64,000 bases of DNA from Staphylococcus edaphicus (GTDB taxonomy: Bacteria > Bacillota > Bacilli > Staphylococcales > Staphylococcaceae). The notes beneath the pieces are model-generated. The model made no database searches. It had not been told where the DNA came from and was given only the letters and a program-made list of their open reading frames with translations. The stretch spans positions 62,001-126,000 of the forward strand of contig NZ_MRZN01000001.1 of NCBI RefSeq assembly GCF_002614725.1, read 5' to 3'. The first letter of the stretch is position 1. Each line of letters begins with the position of its first letter. Shown piece by piece: positions 9,245 to 19,219 of the stretch. The translations under genes and the position numbers were made by a program.

Positions 9245-12178
9245 ATGAAAATCAAATCACTAGAGATATATGGATATGGCAGATTTATTGAAAGAAAAAT
9301 TGAATTTGATGAATCATTTACAGAGATTTATGGTGAAAATGAAACCGGTAAGTCTACAATACAGGCCTTTATTCATTCCATTCTTTTTGGCTTTCCAACA
9401 AAAAAGGAAAATGAACCACGACTAGAGCCGAGATTAGGTAATCAGTATGGTGGTAAATTGACTTTAATACAAGAAGATGGTTCCTTTGTTGAAGTTGAAC
9501 GTATTAAAGGTAGTGCAACGGGGGATGTGAAAGTTTATCTTCCGAATGGCTCCATTAAAGATGAAAGTTGGTTGAAAAAAGAACTCAACTTTATTTCTAA
9601 ACGTACTTATCAAGGCATTTTTTCTTTTGATGTCTTAGGTTTACAAGATATTCATAAAAATATGGATGAAACACAATTACAAAATTATCTATTACAAGCA
9701 GGTGCATTAGGTTCTACTGAATTTACAAGTATGCGTGAATTAGTAAACGATAAAAAAGAAATGCTTTATAAGAAGAATGGTCGTAATCCCATCATTAATC
9801 AACAATTGGAGCAACTAAAAGAATTAGAAGGACAAATCAGAGAAGAAGAGGCCAAATTAACTTCCTATAAACGCTTAGTAGATGATAAAGATAAGGCAGA
9901 AAGACGACTTAACAATTTAAAGCAAAATTTGGCACAGTTATCTAAGATGCATGAACGTAAACAAAAAGAGTTAGCGCTACATGAACAAGCGCAAGAATGG
10001 AAACAATTGGAAGCACAATTGAATATAGAACCCGTTGTTTTTCCGGAACAAGGGATAGATCGTTATGAGTCTGCAAAGTTACAAACTCAGAATTTAAAGC
10101 GTGATATCAGTTTAAGAGAAGAACGTATAGCGCATCTTAAAGCAGAAAATGAAAAAATAACGGTACCACGTCAAAGTGATATTGATGCTTTTAATCATTT
10201 ACATCAACAGGAAAATGAAATAAAACAAAAAGAGTACGAAGTTAAAGCATTAGATAAAGAAATACAAGATAAAGAACGTGAAAAGGAAGGTTTGAAATCT
10301 AACATTGGTTGGCAAACTGTTCATCATGAGGTGGATGGTTCAGAAGCTATGAAGAGTCATGTTAGTAATCAAATAAAAGATAAGCAAGAGCAAATGGCTT
10401 ATATTCAACAACTTGAACGTAATATTGAAGAAAACAAAATTGATAAAGATACAAATCAAGCAGAAATGGATGCTCTTGAGGCTGATATTGTTCCAGAAGA
10501 AAACTTCGAAAAGAAAAAACAATATAATAGACAAGTTTTTGAGCTTCAAGAGAAAAATAATCTTTATCAAAAAATGAAAGAAACTTTTGATAAAGAGCAA
10601 CGAGAAAATGAGAAAAAGCAAAACTTAATGCGTATCGCACTAATCGTATTATCTGTTGTTAGTATTGGACTTACTATATTCTCATTTGTTTCTGCTAATT
10701 TCATATTCGGCATCATTTTTGCTATCTTAGCACTTGTGTTTATTATCGGTATATTCTTTATTAAAACCAAAGAAGTAGGACATAGTGAATCCTTCTCCAA
10801 AGAAATTGACGACTTACAAAATCAAGTTACACAACTTGAAGATAATTATGACTTGGATTTCGATTTAGATGATCAATATAGAGTGCGTGAACAATTACAA
10901 ACAACGATTAAGTCTAAAGAAGCAATAGATAAGAAAGCAACATATCTAACTGATACTTTAGCGCAAGCGCAGCAACAATACCAAAATGCCCAAAGCAATA
11001 TTGAAAAAGTGAAAGTTGATTTGAATTTATCCGATAAAATGTCGGATGAATTAATCGTGGATAGTATTGGTACAATGAACAAAATTAAAGCACATGATAA
11101 ACATATCGACGATTTGAAAACGCAGGTCCAAGCATTAAAACAACAGTTAACTGAATTTTATGTACATGCACAAGAAGTAACGAAAAATCAATTCACGTAT
11201 TTCAATGAATTGTCATTATTTCATGACATAAGACAATGGTTAAAAGAAGAAACAAATAATTTAGAAAAATGGTCTCGTAATGATGAACAAATTAATTTAA
11301 TTGAAAGTGAAGTTTCACAACTTCGCAATAGATTAAATGAAAATAACAATGTGATTAACCAATTGTTTAACTTTGTTAACGCAAGCGATGAAGAATCGTA
11401 TTATCAACATCATGTTCAATATCAAAATTACAATCAAAATATGTCACGTTTTAACGACTTGTCTAAATACCTAGAAAACCAAAATTATAATTATGATACG
11501 AGTTCTAAACTAAGTGAGAAAACGGCGGCACAATTGACGAATGAAGATGAAGTGTTGGCACGACAAGTTGATGAATATAATGATCAGTATTTAGAAATGC
11601 AATCTGAAGTAAGTGACTTGAATGCCAAAATTTCTGACATGGAAACAGATAAAACATTAGCGGAGTTAAGACATAGATTCCATATATTAAAAAATAAAGT
11701 TAATGACGAAGCAAAAGATTGGGCAAGTTTAAGTTACTTACAAGCATTAGTTGAAGCACATATTAAACAAATTAAAGATAAGCGTTTACCACAAGTGATA
11801 AATGAAGCGACTGATATCTTTGCGCATTTAACAAATGGTCATTACGTTCAAGTTACGTATGCAAATGATGATTTAATGGTCAAACAGGTCAATGGTCAAA
11901 TGTATGAACCAGTAGAATTGAGTCAATCAACTAAAGAAATTTTATACATTGCATTACGTTTAAGTTTAATTAAAACATTAAAACCATATTATCCATTCCC
12001 AATCGTCATCGATGATGCATTTGTTCATTTTGATAAACAACGAAAAGACATCATGATGAATTATTTAAGACAAATGCCTAATAGTTACCAAATCCTATAC
12101 TTTACGTGTGTGAAAGATACAAGCGTGCCTTCAAAACAAATTATTACTTTAGATAAAATTCAGGAAGGCGGTAAATAA
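9245..12178 (+). CDS. yhaN: SbcC/Rad50-like AAA ATPase YhaN
   Basis: Large ATPase of 977 residues. The Walker A motif is GENETGKST (about residues 33-41). A long coiled coil rich in Glu, Lys and Gln fills roughly 170-840, and a C-terminal Walker B region reads [12 protein letters not shown]. Unlike classic SbcC, the coil is interrupted near residues 462-508 by two strongly hydrophobic stretches (starting [11 protein letters not shown] and [11 protein letters not shown]) that look like a transmembrane hairpin. This may anchor the complex to the membrane. It is translated with yhaO (one-base gap) and yhaM (TAATG overlap). Confidence 0.88.
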   Translation: MKIKSLEIYGYGRFIERKIEFDESFTEIYGENETGKSTIQAFIHSILFGFPTKKENEPRLEPRLGNQYGGKLTLIQEDGSFVEVERIKGSATGDVKVYLPNGSIKDESWLKKELNFISKRTYQGIFSFDVLGLQDIHKNMDETQLQNYLLQAGALGSTEFTSMRELVNDKKEMLYKKNGRNPIINQQLEQLKELEGQIREEEAKLTSYKRLVDDKDKAERRLNNLKQNLAQLSKMHERKQKELALHEQAQEWKQLEAQLNIEPVVFPEQGIDRYESAKLQTQNLKRDISLREERIAHLKAENEKITVPRQSDIDAFNHLHQQENEIKQKEYEVKALDKEIQDKEREKEGLKSNIGWQTVHHEVDGSEAMKSHVSNQIKDKQEQMAYIQQLERNIEENKIDKDTNQAEMDALEADIVPEENFEKKKQYNRQVFELQEKNNLYQKMKETFDKEQRENEKKQNLMRIALIVLSVVSIGLTIFSFVSANFIFGIIFAILALVFIIGIFFIKTKEVGHSESFSKEIDDLQNQVTQLEDNYDLDFDLDDQYRVREQLQTTIKSKEAIDKKATYLTDTLAQAQQQYQNAQSNIEKVKVDLNLSDKMSDELIVDSIGTMNKIKAHDKHIDDLKTQVQALKQQLTEFYVHAQEVTKNQFTYFNELSLFHDIRQWLKEETNNLEKWSRNDEQINLIESEVSQLRNRLNENNNVINQLFNFVNASDEESYYQHHVQYQNYNQNMSRFNDLSKYLENQNYNYDTSSKLSEKTAAQLTNEDEVLARQVDEYNDQYLEMQSEVSDLNAKISDMETDKTLAELRHRFHILKNKVNDEAKDWASLSYLQALVEAHIKQIKDKRLPQVINEATDIFAHLTNGHYVQVTYANDDLMVKQVNGQMYEPVELSQSTKEILYIALRLSLIKTLKPYYPFPIVIDDAFVHFDKQRKDIMMNYLRQMPNSYQILYFTCVKDTSVPSKQIITLDKIQEGGK

Positions 12179-13119
12179 TGAGAAATGTAGAAAAATTAAA
12201 TCCAGGTGATTCAGTAGATCATTTTTTCTTGATTCATAAAGCAACACAAGGTGTTACTGCTCAAGGTAAAGATTATATGACGCTACACTTACAAGACAAA
12301 AGTGGTGATATAGAAGCTAAATTATGGACTGTGTCTAAAGAAGATATGAAAGTGTTAGAACCAGAAAAAATCGTACATGTCACGGGCGATGTCATTAATT
12401 ATCGTGGTCGAAAACAGATGAAGATAAATAAAATAAAATTAGCTACACCAGAAGATAATATGAAAACACAAGATTTTGTTGATGGAGCACCGCTTACTCC
12501 TGAAGAAATTCAAGAGGAAATAGCACATTATATGTTGGATATTGAAAATGCAACATTACAACGTATCACTAGACACTTGATTCGCAAGCATCAAGAATCG
12601 TTCTTTACATTCCCAGCTGCGAGTACGCATCATCATAATTTTTCTAGCGGCCTTAGTTACCATGTGCTTACCATGTTACGTGTAGCAAAATCAATTTGTG
12701 ACATTTATCCATTGTTAAATCGTAGTTTATTATATAGTGCGATTATCTTACACGATTTAGGGAAAGTCAGAGAATTGAGTGGTCCAGTAGCCACGTCTTA
12801 TACTGTTGAAGGTAATTTATTAGGTCATATATCAATTGCTAGTGATGAAGTTGCGGAAGCAGCAAGAGAGTTAAATTTAGAAGGTGAAGAAGTATTATTG
12901 CTACGCCATATGATTTTAGCACATCACGGAAAAATGGAATATGGTTCACCGAAATTACCACATATGAAAGAAGCGGAGATTTTATTTTTCATTGATAATA
13001 TCGATGCGAAAATGAATATGTTTGAAAAGGCTTATAAGAAAACAGATAAAGGCCAATTTACAGAACGTATTTTTGGTTTAGATGGAAGACAATTTTACAA
13101 GCCAACTTCGTTAGACTAA
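12178..13119 (+). CDS. yhaM: 3'-5' exoribonuclease YhaM (Cbf1)
   Basis: Exonuclease trimming RNA, and also DNA in vitro, from the 3' end. An N-terminal OB-fold (about residues 15-90, with [13 protein letters not shown]) binds nucleic acid. A C-terminal HD domain carries the metal-binding HHHNFSSG and ILHDLGK and a further HH in LAHHGKME. Length 313 is standard. The start codon overlaps the yhaN stop by one base. In staphylococci the protein is also called Cbf1. It is the last gene of the operon; two hairpins follow. Confidence 0.94.
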   Translation: MRNVEKLNPGDSVDHFFLIHKATQGVTAQGKDYMTLHLQDKSGDIEAKLWTVSKEDMKVLEPEKIVHVTGDVINYRGRKQMKINKIKLATPEDNMKTQDFVDGAPLTPEEIQEEIAHYMLDIENATLQRITRHLIRKHQESFFTFPAASTHHHNFSSGLSYHVLTMLRVAKSICDIYPLLNRSLLYSAIILHDLGKVRELSGPVATSYTVEGNLLGHISIASDEVAEAARELNLEGEEVLLLRHMILAHHGKMEYGSPKLPHMKEAEILFFIDNIDAKMNMFEKAYKKTDKGQFTERIFGLDGRQFYKPTSLD

Positions 13120-13253
13120 GTATGATTAAATGAAGGTATTTTCATTTTCTATAATTTTTTGTTGACTACCTAGTTGTTAAATAATATCTAGAAGTGAATA
13201 TGGGAGTATAGATTTAACTGGATTGAACATCATGCTTAAGCATCACTTATATC

Positions 13254-13297
13254 ATAACAAGAAGCTAGGACAATTTATTGCCCTAGCTTCTTGTTAT
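13254..13297 (+). terminator. Terminator after yhaM
   Basis: Perfect 16-bp stem, left arm ATAACAAGAAGCTAGG at 13254-13269 and right arm at 13282-13297, loop of 12. A weak T-rich tail follows on both sides, so it may act in both directions. Confidence 0.65.
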
Positions 13298-13335
13298 TTA
13301 TATCATTAGAATATATTATGATTAGCAAAAATAGG

Positions 13336-13376
13336 GCGTCACAGAATTCTAATTTAAACATAGAATTCTGTGACGC
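13336..13376 (-). terminator. Terminator of prsA
   Basis: Perfect 16-bp stem GCGTCACAGAATTCTA (13336-13351) with its complement at 13361-13376. On the minus strand it is followed by CCTATTTTT, 20 bases past the prsA stop. Confidence 0.75.
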
Positions 13377-13395
13377 TTTGTTTTTATGTGTGTGA

Positions 13396-14388
13396 TTATT
13401 GTCCTGCTGTCATACCGCCACCACTTTGTTGCATTGCTTGCTGTTGCTGTTGTTGTTGCTGCTGTTGCTTAATTTTTTTAGGATCTAATATTGAGTCTTC
13501 GATTGCTTTTTTAATATCTCTATCTTTATAATCCACTTTATATTCATCAAGTAATTCTTTATAAGCATCAGTTAAGAGTTTAGGATCTTTTTGAACTTTA
13601 GTTTGAATGAGTTGACCTTTAAGTTTACTTTTTTCTTTATCAAAATCGTTTTCTTTATCTGCTTTGATAATATGGTAACCATAGTCTGTTTTAACTACAT
13701 CTGACACTTTGCCTTCTTTAAGTTTGAATAGAGCCTTTTCAAACTTGTCATCCATTTGACCTTTGATAACATAGCCTAAGCTGCCATCTTTTTTAGCTGA
13801 TGCTTTATCCATAGATTCTTTTTTAGCAGTTTCTCCAAATTTACTTGGGTTTTTTTCAACTTCTTTTTGGATTTTTTCAGCCTTGGCTTTAGCTTCTTTG
13901 TCGGATAAACCTTCTTTATCATCTTTATTTTCTTTGACTTTGATTAAGATATGAGAACCTTTTTTAGTATCTTCTTTAATTTCTTTGTCAGACATACTGA
14001 CTTTATCATTTAGTAGTTCTTTTTGATAAGCTTGTAATTTTTTCTGTTCTTTATAGTCGCCTATAGACATTTTTTGTTGTTTTAACATACTTTCAAATTG
14101 ATCTTTTCCGCCATATTGTTTTTGTTCTTTTTCAACTTCTTTATCAATATCTTTAGTATTTACATCATCTTTATATTTGTCAGCTAACAATTTGTTTAAC
14201 ATGATAGAGAAAGAGGTATTAGCAATTTGCTCGTCACCCATCTTATTCATTACGTCTTCAACTTTGACGTCACCAGCTTTTGAAGAAATAATCGTATCAT
14301 CTTTTGAATCTGTTGCGCTGTTACCACATGCGCCTAAAAGTAATGCACTAGCCGTAACAGGAAGTAAAACTTTTCTAAATGTTTTCAT
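13396..14388 (-). CDS. prsA: Extracytoplasmic foldase PrsA (peptidyl-prolyl isomerase lipoprotein)
   Basis: Lipid-anchored parvulin-type foldase that helps secreted proteins fold outside the membrane. The signal peptide ends in the lipobox LLLGAC, so the mature protein begins at Cys about 22. The parvulin domain (about 140-235) shows [20 protein letters not shown] and YGYHIIKA. I start at 14388 (MKTFRK, 330 residues), with AAAGGAG eight bases upstream; the longer frame to 14418 adds a non-signal leader. The C-terminus is odd: ten glutamines in a row followed by [13 protein letters not shown], encoded by mixed CAA/CAG codons at 13438-13467. The known S. aureus protein, as I recall it, ends in a Gly/Gln-rich tail without a pure Q tract. 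Confidence 0.95.
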   Translation of the reverse strand: MKTFRKVLLPVTASALLLGACGNSATDSKDDTIISSKAGDVKVEDVMNKMGDEQIANTSFSIMLNKLLADKYKDDVNTKDIDKEVEKEQKQYGGKDQFESMLKQQKMSIGDYKEQKKLQAYQKELLNDKVSMSDKEIKEDTKKGSHILIKVKENKDDKEGLSDKEAKAKAEKIQKEVEKNPSKFGETAKKESMDKASAKKDGSLGYVIKGQMDDKFEKALFKLKEGKVSDVVKTDYGYHIIKADKENDFDKEKSKLKGQLIQTKVQKDPKLLTDAYKELLDEYKVDYKDRDIKKAIEDSILDPKKIKQQQQQQQQQQAMQQSGGGMTAGQ

Positions 14389-14557
14389 AGTTGGAAACTC
14401 CTTTTGTAAGAATAACAACGTAAATATAACATATTATTGATTAATCACCAATTAGAAACATAACTTCTACGACTATAGTATTAGTATTTTAAATGAATTG
14501 TTCTATGTTATGATTTATAATTTTATTCCAAGTGAGTAAGATAGATAATATAAAAAA

Positions 14558-14607
14558 AGAGGTAACATAGTTATCTAATAACATTTAGACAACGTATATG
14601 CACCTCT
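14558..14607 (-). terminator. Terminator of the DUF3267 gene
   Basis: On the minus strand, AGAGGT pairs with ACCTCT, and an inner GTTGTCTAA pairs with TTAGATAAC (one mismatch). Seven T follow. It lies 40 bases past the stop at 14647. Confidence 0.65.
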
Positions 14608-14646
14608 AAACATATTTAAATCACAATGCTAAGCAAGCATTAATAA

Positions 14647-15216
14647 TCAAAATTCGTCTTTTTTTTCATAATTCGTTTTCACTTTATTTAATATATTGAT
14701 ACCTGTTTGATGCTCCTCAATATAATCACCTTCATTTGAAAATAAAATAATTTTTAAATATAGAAAATCCATAACTGAATATCCCATATTTAAAGCAATT
14801 AAGAACATAAGATAATGACCATATTGTGGAAATAGGGTACTCATATATCCACAAATCGCAGTGATTATTATAACTGGTGTAATTAAATCAAAACAAAAGT
14901 AATACTTATTTACCGGTGTACTTACATAGGTATTATAAAATGGGATGTTTTTTTGTCGCAATAACTTATATTTTTTAAACGATTTATAATAAGGAATAAA
15001 AAATAGTAAATGAATTGCTTTATGAATTGGATATAAAATAATAACAAGTAGTAAAAAAATTAAAAAATATTTGTCAGTTAGTTTGGTATTAGAAAAAAAA
15101 TAAAGTATTTCATAAGCAATGAGAAAAGTGATGATGGTTGTGACTAAACTAAGGAATGCAATCCTTGGTAATCCAAATCGTGCATTTATATCGATTTGTC
15201 GAGTACAGAGATACAT
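14647..15216 (-). CDS. DUF3267-type integral membrane protein
   Basis: Protein of 189 residues with about four transmembrane segments (near 20-42, 52-78, 108-128, 132-158). The layout and the phrase HKAIHLL in the second segment resemble DUF3267 proteins, a group with a zincin-like HExxH motif. Here the glutamate position is Lys (HKxxH), so peptidase activity is doubtful. It lies between prsA and a YtxH protein, a position held by a similar gene in other staphylococci. Shine-Dalgarno AGGAGTG is upstream of ATG 15216. Function unknown. Confidence 0.65.
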   Translation of the reverse strand: MYLCTRQIDINARFGLPRIAFLSLVTTIITFLIAYEILYFFSNTKLTDKYFLIFLLLVIILYPIHKAIHLLFFIPYYKSFKKYKLLRQKNIPFYNTYVSTPVNKYYFCFDLITPVIIITAICGYMSTLFPQYGHYLMFLIALNMGYSVMDFLYLKIILFSNEGDYIEEHQTGINILNKVKTNYEKKDEF

Positions 15217-15358
15217 TGTTTGTTCACTCCTATGCTCTCTTAAAGTTATATTATATATACTTTCGTATTATCTATCTTAAGTTGAGAAACGTCAAGATAT
15301 ATTTATGGGTTTAAAAGAGGATAAACATAGGAGTGATAGTAGCGAATTTAAATTAAAA

Positions 15359-15398
15359 AGCTGTAACCTATCATTTAATAAAATGATAGGTTACAGCT
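15359..15398 (-). terminator. Terminator of the YtxH-like gene
   Basis: Perfect 18-bp stem AGCTGTAACCTATCATTT (15359-15376) with its complement at 15381-15398 and a four-base loop. Followed by TTTTTAATTT on the minus strand. Confidence 0.88.
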
Positions 15399-15423
15399 AA
15401 CAAATTTATGACTTATATTAAGT

Positions 15424-15798
15424 TTATTTTTCGTCTTTTTCAAATGCTTTTGAAATTTCTTCGCCACGATTTTGAAGATTTTCAATATGTGATTGTAAGT
15501 TCTCGATATTTGGGTTGATATCTGATTTAAAATCACCAATCATTGTTTTTACTTCATCACCGATTGAACTACCAAATTCAGTGCTTTCTGTTTTGATTTG
15601 TGAAATATAATTTGCGATATCATTGACACTTTGTTTAATCGTGTTTATTTCTCTGTCAAACTCTGACTCAGCACCAGTTGGTTTTTTGGCATGCGCCGTA
15701 AATTGATTTGAATCCTTTTTGTCACGATTCATTAGAGCTACACCAAGACCAGTTGCAACGCCCGCACCTAGTCCTAATAATATTTGAGCTGTTTTCAT
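15424..15798 (-). CDS. YtxH-domain membrane-anchored protein (YhaH-like)
   Basis: Small protein of 124 residues. An N-terminal hydrophobic Gly/Ala-rich helix (ILLGLGAGVATGLGVALM, about residues 5-22) is followed by a charged helical tail with an amphipathic repeat (SHIENLQN). This is the YtxH/YhaH layout, often linked to stress but without a defined activity. The start at 15798 is chosen because the longer frame begins within the Shine-Dalgarno GAGGAGAA. In B. subtilis a yhaH gene likewise sits between prsA and hit. Confidence 0.8.
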   Translation of the reverse strand: MKTAQILLGLGAGVATGLGVALMNRDKKDSNQFTAHAKKPTGAESEFDREINTIKQSVNDIANYISQIKTESTEFGSSIGDEVKTMIGDFKSDINPNIENLQSHIENLQNRGEEISKAFEKDEK

Positions 15799-15876
15799 AA
15801 AAATTCTCCTCATTTCTAGTAGTATCTCATCTGTTAATATTTTTTATATACCCCATATGTAATAAGGTAAGCATGA

Positions 15877-16302
15877 TTATTCGAATTGAGCGGCTATTTC
15901 TTGCGCAATTTGAGCTTTTTGTTCATCGTCAATACTTTCTTCGTGTGTCTCCCACTTATAGCCAAAACCATCAACATCGTTTTCATATCTTGGTAGTAAA
16001 TGGAAGTGGAGATGGAAGACAGATTGATCGGCAAATTCACCATTATTCTGTATAATATTGAGTCCATCGGGATTAAATGCTGCTTTAATAGCATTTGCTA
16101 CTTTTGGTAGCGCGACACCAATATGTTTCATGGTTTCACTGTCAGTTTCAAAAATATTAGCAGATACTTTTTTAGGGATTAAAAGTGTGTGGCCTTTTGT
16201 AACTTGAGATATATCTAAAAATGCATAGACATAATCATCTTCGTATACTTTATGACTTGGGATTTCACCATCTATAATTTTACTAAAGATTGTTTCAGAC
16301 AT
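15877..16302 (-). CDS. hit: HIT family nucleotide-binding protein
   Basis: Histidine-triad protein of 141 residues, expected to hydrolyse purine nucleoside phosphoramidates or similar AMP conjugates. The triad HLHFHLLPR is at about residues 97-105, and the N-terminal CFK-like region is FSKIIDGEIPSHKVYED. Shine-Dalgarno AAGGAGTG precedes ATG 16302. It is divergent from ecsA, an arrangement also seen in B. subtilis (hit, ecsA, ecsB). Confidence 0.93.
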   Translation of the reverse strand: MSETIFSKIIDGEIPSHKVYEDDYVYAFLDISQVTKGHTLLIPKKVSANIFETDSETMKHIGVALPKVANAIKAAFNPDGLNIIQNNGEFADQSVFHLHFHLLPRYENDVDGFGYKWETHEESIDDEQKAQIAQEIAAQFE

Positions 16303-16430
16303 AAAATCTTCACTCCTTGTAAGATTGTTAGTTACTATTATAGCATTCCTGTATTATTTACGTCAGTTTTCGCAGTAAATTTATGACTAATGAAGGATTT
16401 TTGGTACAATATATTTTGTGGAGGTGCCAT

Positions 16431-17168
16431 ATGACAGTAAAAGTAGAACATTTAACAGGTGGCTACGGCAAACGACCTGTAATTAAAAATATAAACTTTG
16501 AATTAACGCAAGGTGAAATTGTAGGACTCATAGGTTTAAATGGGGCAGGTAAGAGTACAACAATCAAGCATATGCTTGGATTGTTGACGCCAATGGAAGG
16601 TGACCTATCTATTTCAAATACAAACATTAAACAAGATGTTGAAACATATAGAAGAAAGTTGTCATATATTCCTGAATCACCAGTAATTTATGAAGAATTG
16701 ACACTGCAAGAACACATTTATATGACGGCTATGGCTTATAATATAAGTAGAGAAGTTGCAATGGAACGTGCACGTCCATTGTTAAAGACATTTCGTTTAG
16801 AGGATGAGTTAAATATCTTTCCTAGTCATTTCTCTAAAGGGATGAAACAAAAAGTCATGATTATATGTGCGTTTATAGTTGATCCCGAACTTTACATTAT
16901 TGATGAACCATTTCTTGGGTTAGATCCTCTAGGAATCCAGTCAATGTTAGATTTAATGGTAGAGAAAAAACAAGAAGGTCGTACGGTGTTGATGAGTACA
17001 CATATCTTAGCGACTGCAGAACGCTATTGTGATAGATTTTTAATCATGGATGAAGGAGAAATCGTCGCTTTTGGAGACTTGGAAGAGTTACGCGCTCAGA
17101 CAGGGTTAGAAGGTAAGACATTAGATGAAATTTATATCCATGTCACACAAGGTGGCCAAATTCTATGA
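16431..17168 (+). CDS. ecsA: ABC transporter ATP-binding protein EcsA
   Basis: ATPase of the Ecs transporter, needed in Bacillus and staphylococci for normal secretion and membrane proteolysis; the substrate is uncertain. Walker A GLNGAGKST (about 35-43), signature FSKGMKQK (about 132-139), Walker B LYIIDEPFLGLD (about 152-163), and the switch histidine in STHIL are all present. I start at ATG 16431 (245 residues), with GTGGAGGTG upstream; a longer frame from 16383 lacks homology. It overlaps ecsB by four bases (ATGA). Confidence 0.94.
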   Translation: MTVKVEHLTGGYGKRPVIKNINFELTQGEIVGLIGLNGAGKSTTIKHMLGLLTPMEGDLSISNTNIKQDVETYRRKLSYIPESPVIYEELTLQEHIYMTAMAYNISREVAMERARPLLKTFRLEDELNIFPSHFSKGMKQKVMIICAFIVDPELYIIDEPFLGLDPLGIQSMLDLMVEKKQEGRTVLMSTHILATAERYCDRFLIMDEGEIVAFGDLEELRAQTGLEGKTLDEIYIHVTQGGQIL

Positions 17169-18388
17169 CGGTAGAGGCAAAACAATTATTTAAAGCTAGA
17201 AAACGTGAAATAAACAAAGAAAAGCAATATTATAATAAATTTATTTTTAATGGTCATTTTTCTTTGTTTTTAGTCATTATGTTGGGCGCGTTTATTTTAG
17301 GTTATGGTGATTGGCTTAAAACGATACCTAAACAAATTAATTATTCACTCATCGTTAGTGTCGTGGTTGCCATAACATCGATGTTTCCAATGCGAACACT
17401 ACTTAAAGATGCAGACAAATTATTCTTATTACCATTTGAAAAAAATATGACAGACTATATAACACATTCTTTACTATATAGTTACTTTTCGCGTATTGGA
17501 TTACAAATTATAATTATCATAGTTTTATTTCCGTTATTTTATGTAATTAATGACAAAACGATTGGTTTTTATATTTTATTCGCGTTGTTAATGTTAATTA
17601 TGCCTTTTATAGGATTATTGTTGAAATGGCAATGGTATACGTACAAATTGGAAAGTTGGTCATTGCACACATTACTATTCATCTTTTTTGCATCAGGGTA
17701 CTATGTTGCCTTAGATGCAAAACAAATTTCAAGCATTATTCCTGTCATAGTCATTGTAGGATTAACATTAATGCTTCGATATCAGAATAAGCATCAACTA
17801 TTTCCATGGGAACGTATGATCAAATCTGAACAACAACATCATATGAACTATTATAAATTTGTAAATATGTTCACTGACGTTAAACATCTTAAAGGAACAG
17901 CGGTACGGAGAAGTTATTTAGACTCGATATTAGCAACACCAAAGAGTAAAAATTTTAATGAAAACAATATGTATCTATACTTATTTGTTAGAAGTTTTGC
18001 TAGAGGGAAAGATGTTTTTAATATTATCTTAAGATTAGTTATCATTGCTTTAATACTCATGATTTGGTTACATCAACCAGTAATCACTTTAATCATAGGG
18101 AGTCTATTTATGTATGTCATCTTACTACAAATGGCTCAGTTCTATACACAACAAGCATATGGTTTATGGCCCCAAGTATGGCCAAGCCCAGATTCAAAAG
18201 TGATTCAAGGATATGAACAATTATTATACAGGCTGATGATTATTATTGGTATTTTATTTTTAGTTGTATATGCAATCACATTTCCACTATATAGTTATTT
18301 TGGATTATTGTACTTTATCGTAGGATGGTTAACAATTAGAAATGTAATTAAAAAATTAAAATATCAAGAAACTTTATTGCGAGATTAA
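17165..18388 (+). CDS. ecsB: ABC transporter permease EcsB
   Basis: Integral membrane partner of EcsA, 407 residues with about eight to ten hydrophobic segments in two groups (about 30-150 and 280-390) around a soluble middle. No motif beyond the EcsB family pattern is visible. Its start overlaps the ecsA stop, which implies coupled translation. A 22-bp perfect hairpin follows the stop directly. Confidence 0.92.
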   Translation: MTVEAKQLFKARKREINKEKQYYNKFIFNGHFSLFLVIMLGAFILGYGDWLKTIPKQINYSLIVSVVVAITSMFPMRTLLKDADKLFLLPFEKNMTDYITHSLLYSYFSRIGLQIIIIIVLFPLFYVINDKTIGFYILFALLMLIMPFIGLLLKWQWYTYKLESWSLHTLLFIFFASGYYVALDAKQISSIIPVIVIVGLTLMLRYQNKHQLFPWERMIKSEQQHHMNYYKFVNMFTDVKHLKGTAVRRSYLDSILATPKSKNFNENNMYLYLFVRSFARGKDVFNIILRLVIIALILMIWLHQPVITLIIGSLFMYVILLQMAQFYTQQAYGLWPQVWPSPDSKVIQGYEQLLYRLMIIIGILFLVVYAITFPLYSYFGLLYFIVGWLTIRNVIKKLKYQETLLRD

Positions 18389-18437
18389 AAAAGTCACCAT
18401 TTAGGTCATAAGTAAATGACCTAAATGGTGACTTTTT
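18388..18437. terminator. Bidirectional terminator between ecsB and traP
   Basis: Perfect 22-bp stem (18388-18409 with 18416-18437), six-base loop, with AAAAA on the left and TTTTT on the right. It can end both converging transcripts. Confidence 0.92.
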
Positions 18438-18455
18438 ATAAAAATTTACGCTCAA

Positions 18456-18959
18456 TCAATTATCATCAATAGGGAATAAATATCTTTCAAAATAACTTGA
18501 ATGTTGGCCACTTGAACCAAAAAATTGGCTTAGTGCTAATTTATCAAAGTTATTTTTGAAAACAGATGATGCTTTAAAATCTTCATAAGCAGTTCTACTT
18601 TCAAACCCAAAGTAAATCTTATAAGTTAAACCTTGTTCAGGTTTTAAGAAGCGGTAACTTCTAAAACCAGCAAACTGTTTAAAATCAGTAGTGACTGTTT
18701 CTAATCTTTTTTCTAGTTGATAAGCATGATCTTCTGATGTAGGTATAAATATGACTGAATAAAAATAATTTTCATTTAAATCTCCTTCAGCCTTAAGTAC
18801 ATCATAGACTAAAGGTTGTTTTAATACTGATGTTTGGTCTGTCTCTTCTAAAATCACGGAAGAATCAGACGCTGAAAACTGTAATAAGTTATGGTCAGGA
18901 TTATTTAACCTAATCTGGTTTAAGTAACCAAACGTCCCATATGATGCATAAATTTTCAT
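18456..18959 (-). CDS. traP: TRAP protein (target of RNAIII-activating protein family)
   Basis: Protein of 167 residues matching staphylococcal TRAP, which ends in an antibiotic-biosynthesis-monooxygenase-like (ABM) fold (about residues 65-160: YFYSVIFIPTSEDHAYQLEK and FRSYRFLKPEQG). Its early claim as a quorum-sensing regulator of agr was later disputed; a part in DNA protection or haem-related chemistry has been proposed. The gene is divergent from hemE, as in S. aureus. ATG 18959 has only a modest Shine-Dalgarno (AAGGGGG) about nine bases upstream. Confidence 0.9.
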   Translation of the reverse strand: MKIYASYGTFGYLNQIRLNNPDHNLLQFSASDSSVILEETDQTSVLKQPLVYDVLKAEGDLNENYFYSVIFIPTSEDHAYQLEKRLETVTTDFKQFAGFRSYRFLKPEQGLTYKIYFGFESRTAYEDFKASSVFKNNFDKLALSQFFGSSGQHSSYFERYLFPIDDN

Positions 18960-19124
18960 AAGATTGTCCCCCTTGCTTGGTATGTGAAAGTATAATAACT
19001 ATTTCACTTTACTATAAAAATATCTAGCTTTTCAAATAAATATAAAATAGGCTTTGATAACATTATAATTGATTTCTATTATAAAACAATAGTCAAATGA
19101 TTTAGCCAAGAAAAGAAGACTGTT

Positions 19125-19140
19125 TGTCATTTTTATGACA
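19125..19140. promoter_or_regulatory. Inverted repeat in the traP/hemE divergent region
   Basis: TGTCATTTTTATGACA has two six-base arms around TTTT. It lies about 40 bases upstream of an extended -10 (TGGTATTAT at 19173-19181) that would drive the haem genes. It may be an operator; the regulator is unknown. Confidence 0.35.
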
Positions 19141-19219
19141 TTTTAGAACATTAAAATACGTTCAATAAAGCATTATGGTATTATAGACGAGAATAATTAT
19201 AATCTAGGAGGATTACAGG

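Noticed and set aside
10340..11082. Antisense frames opposite yhaN
   Set aside because: Several overlapping minus-strand frames appear because the coiled-coil codons read well in reverse; none has a ribosome binding site or homology.
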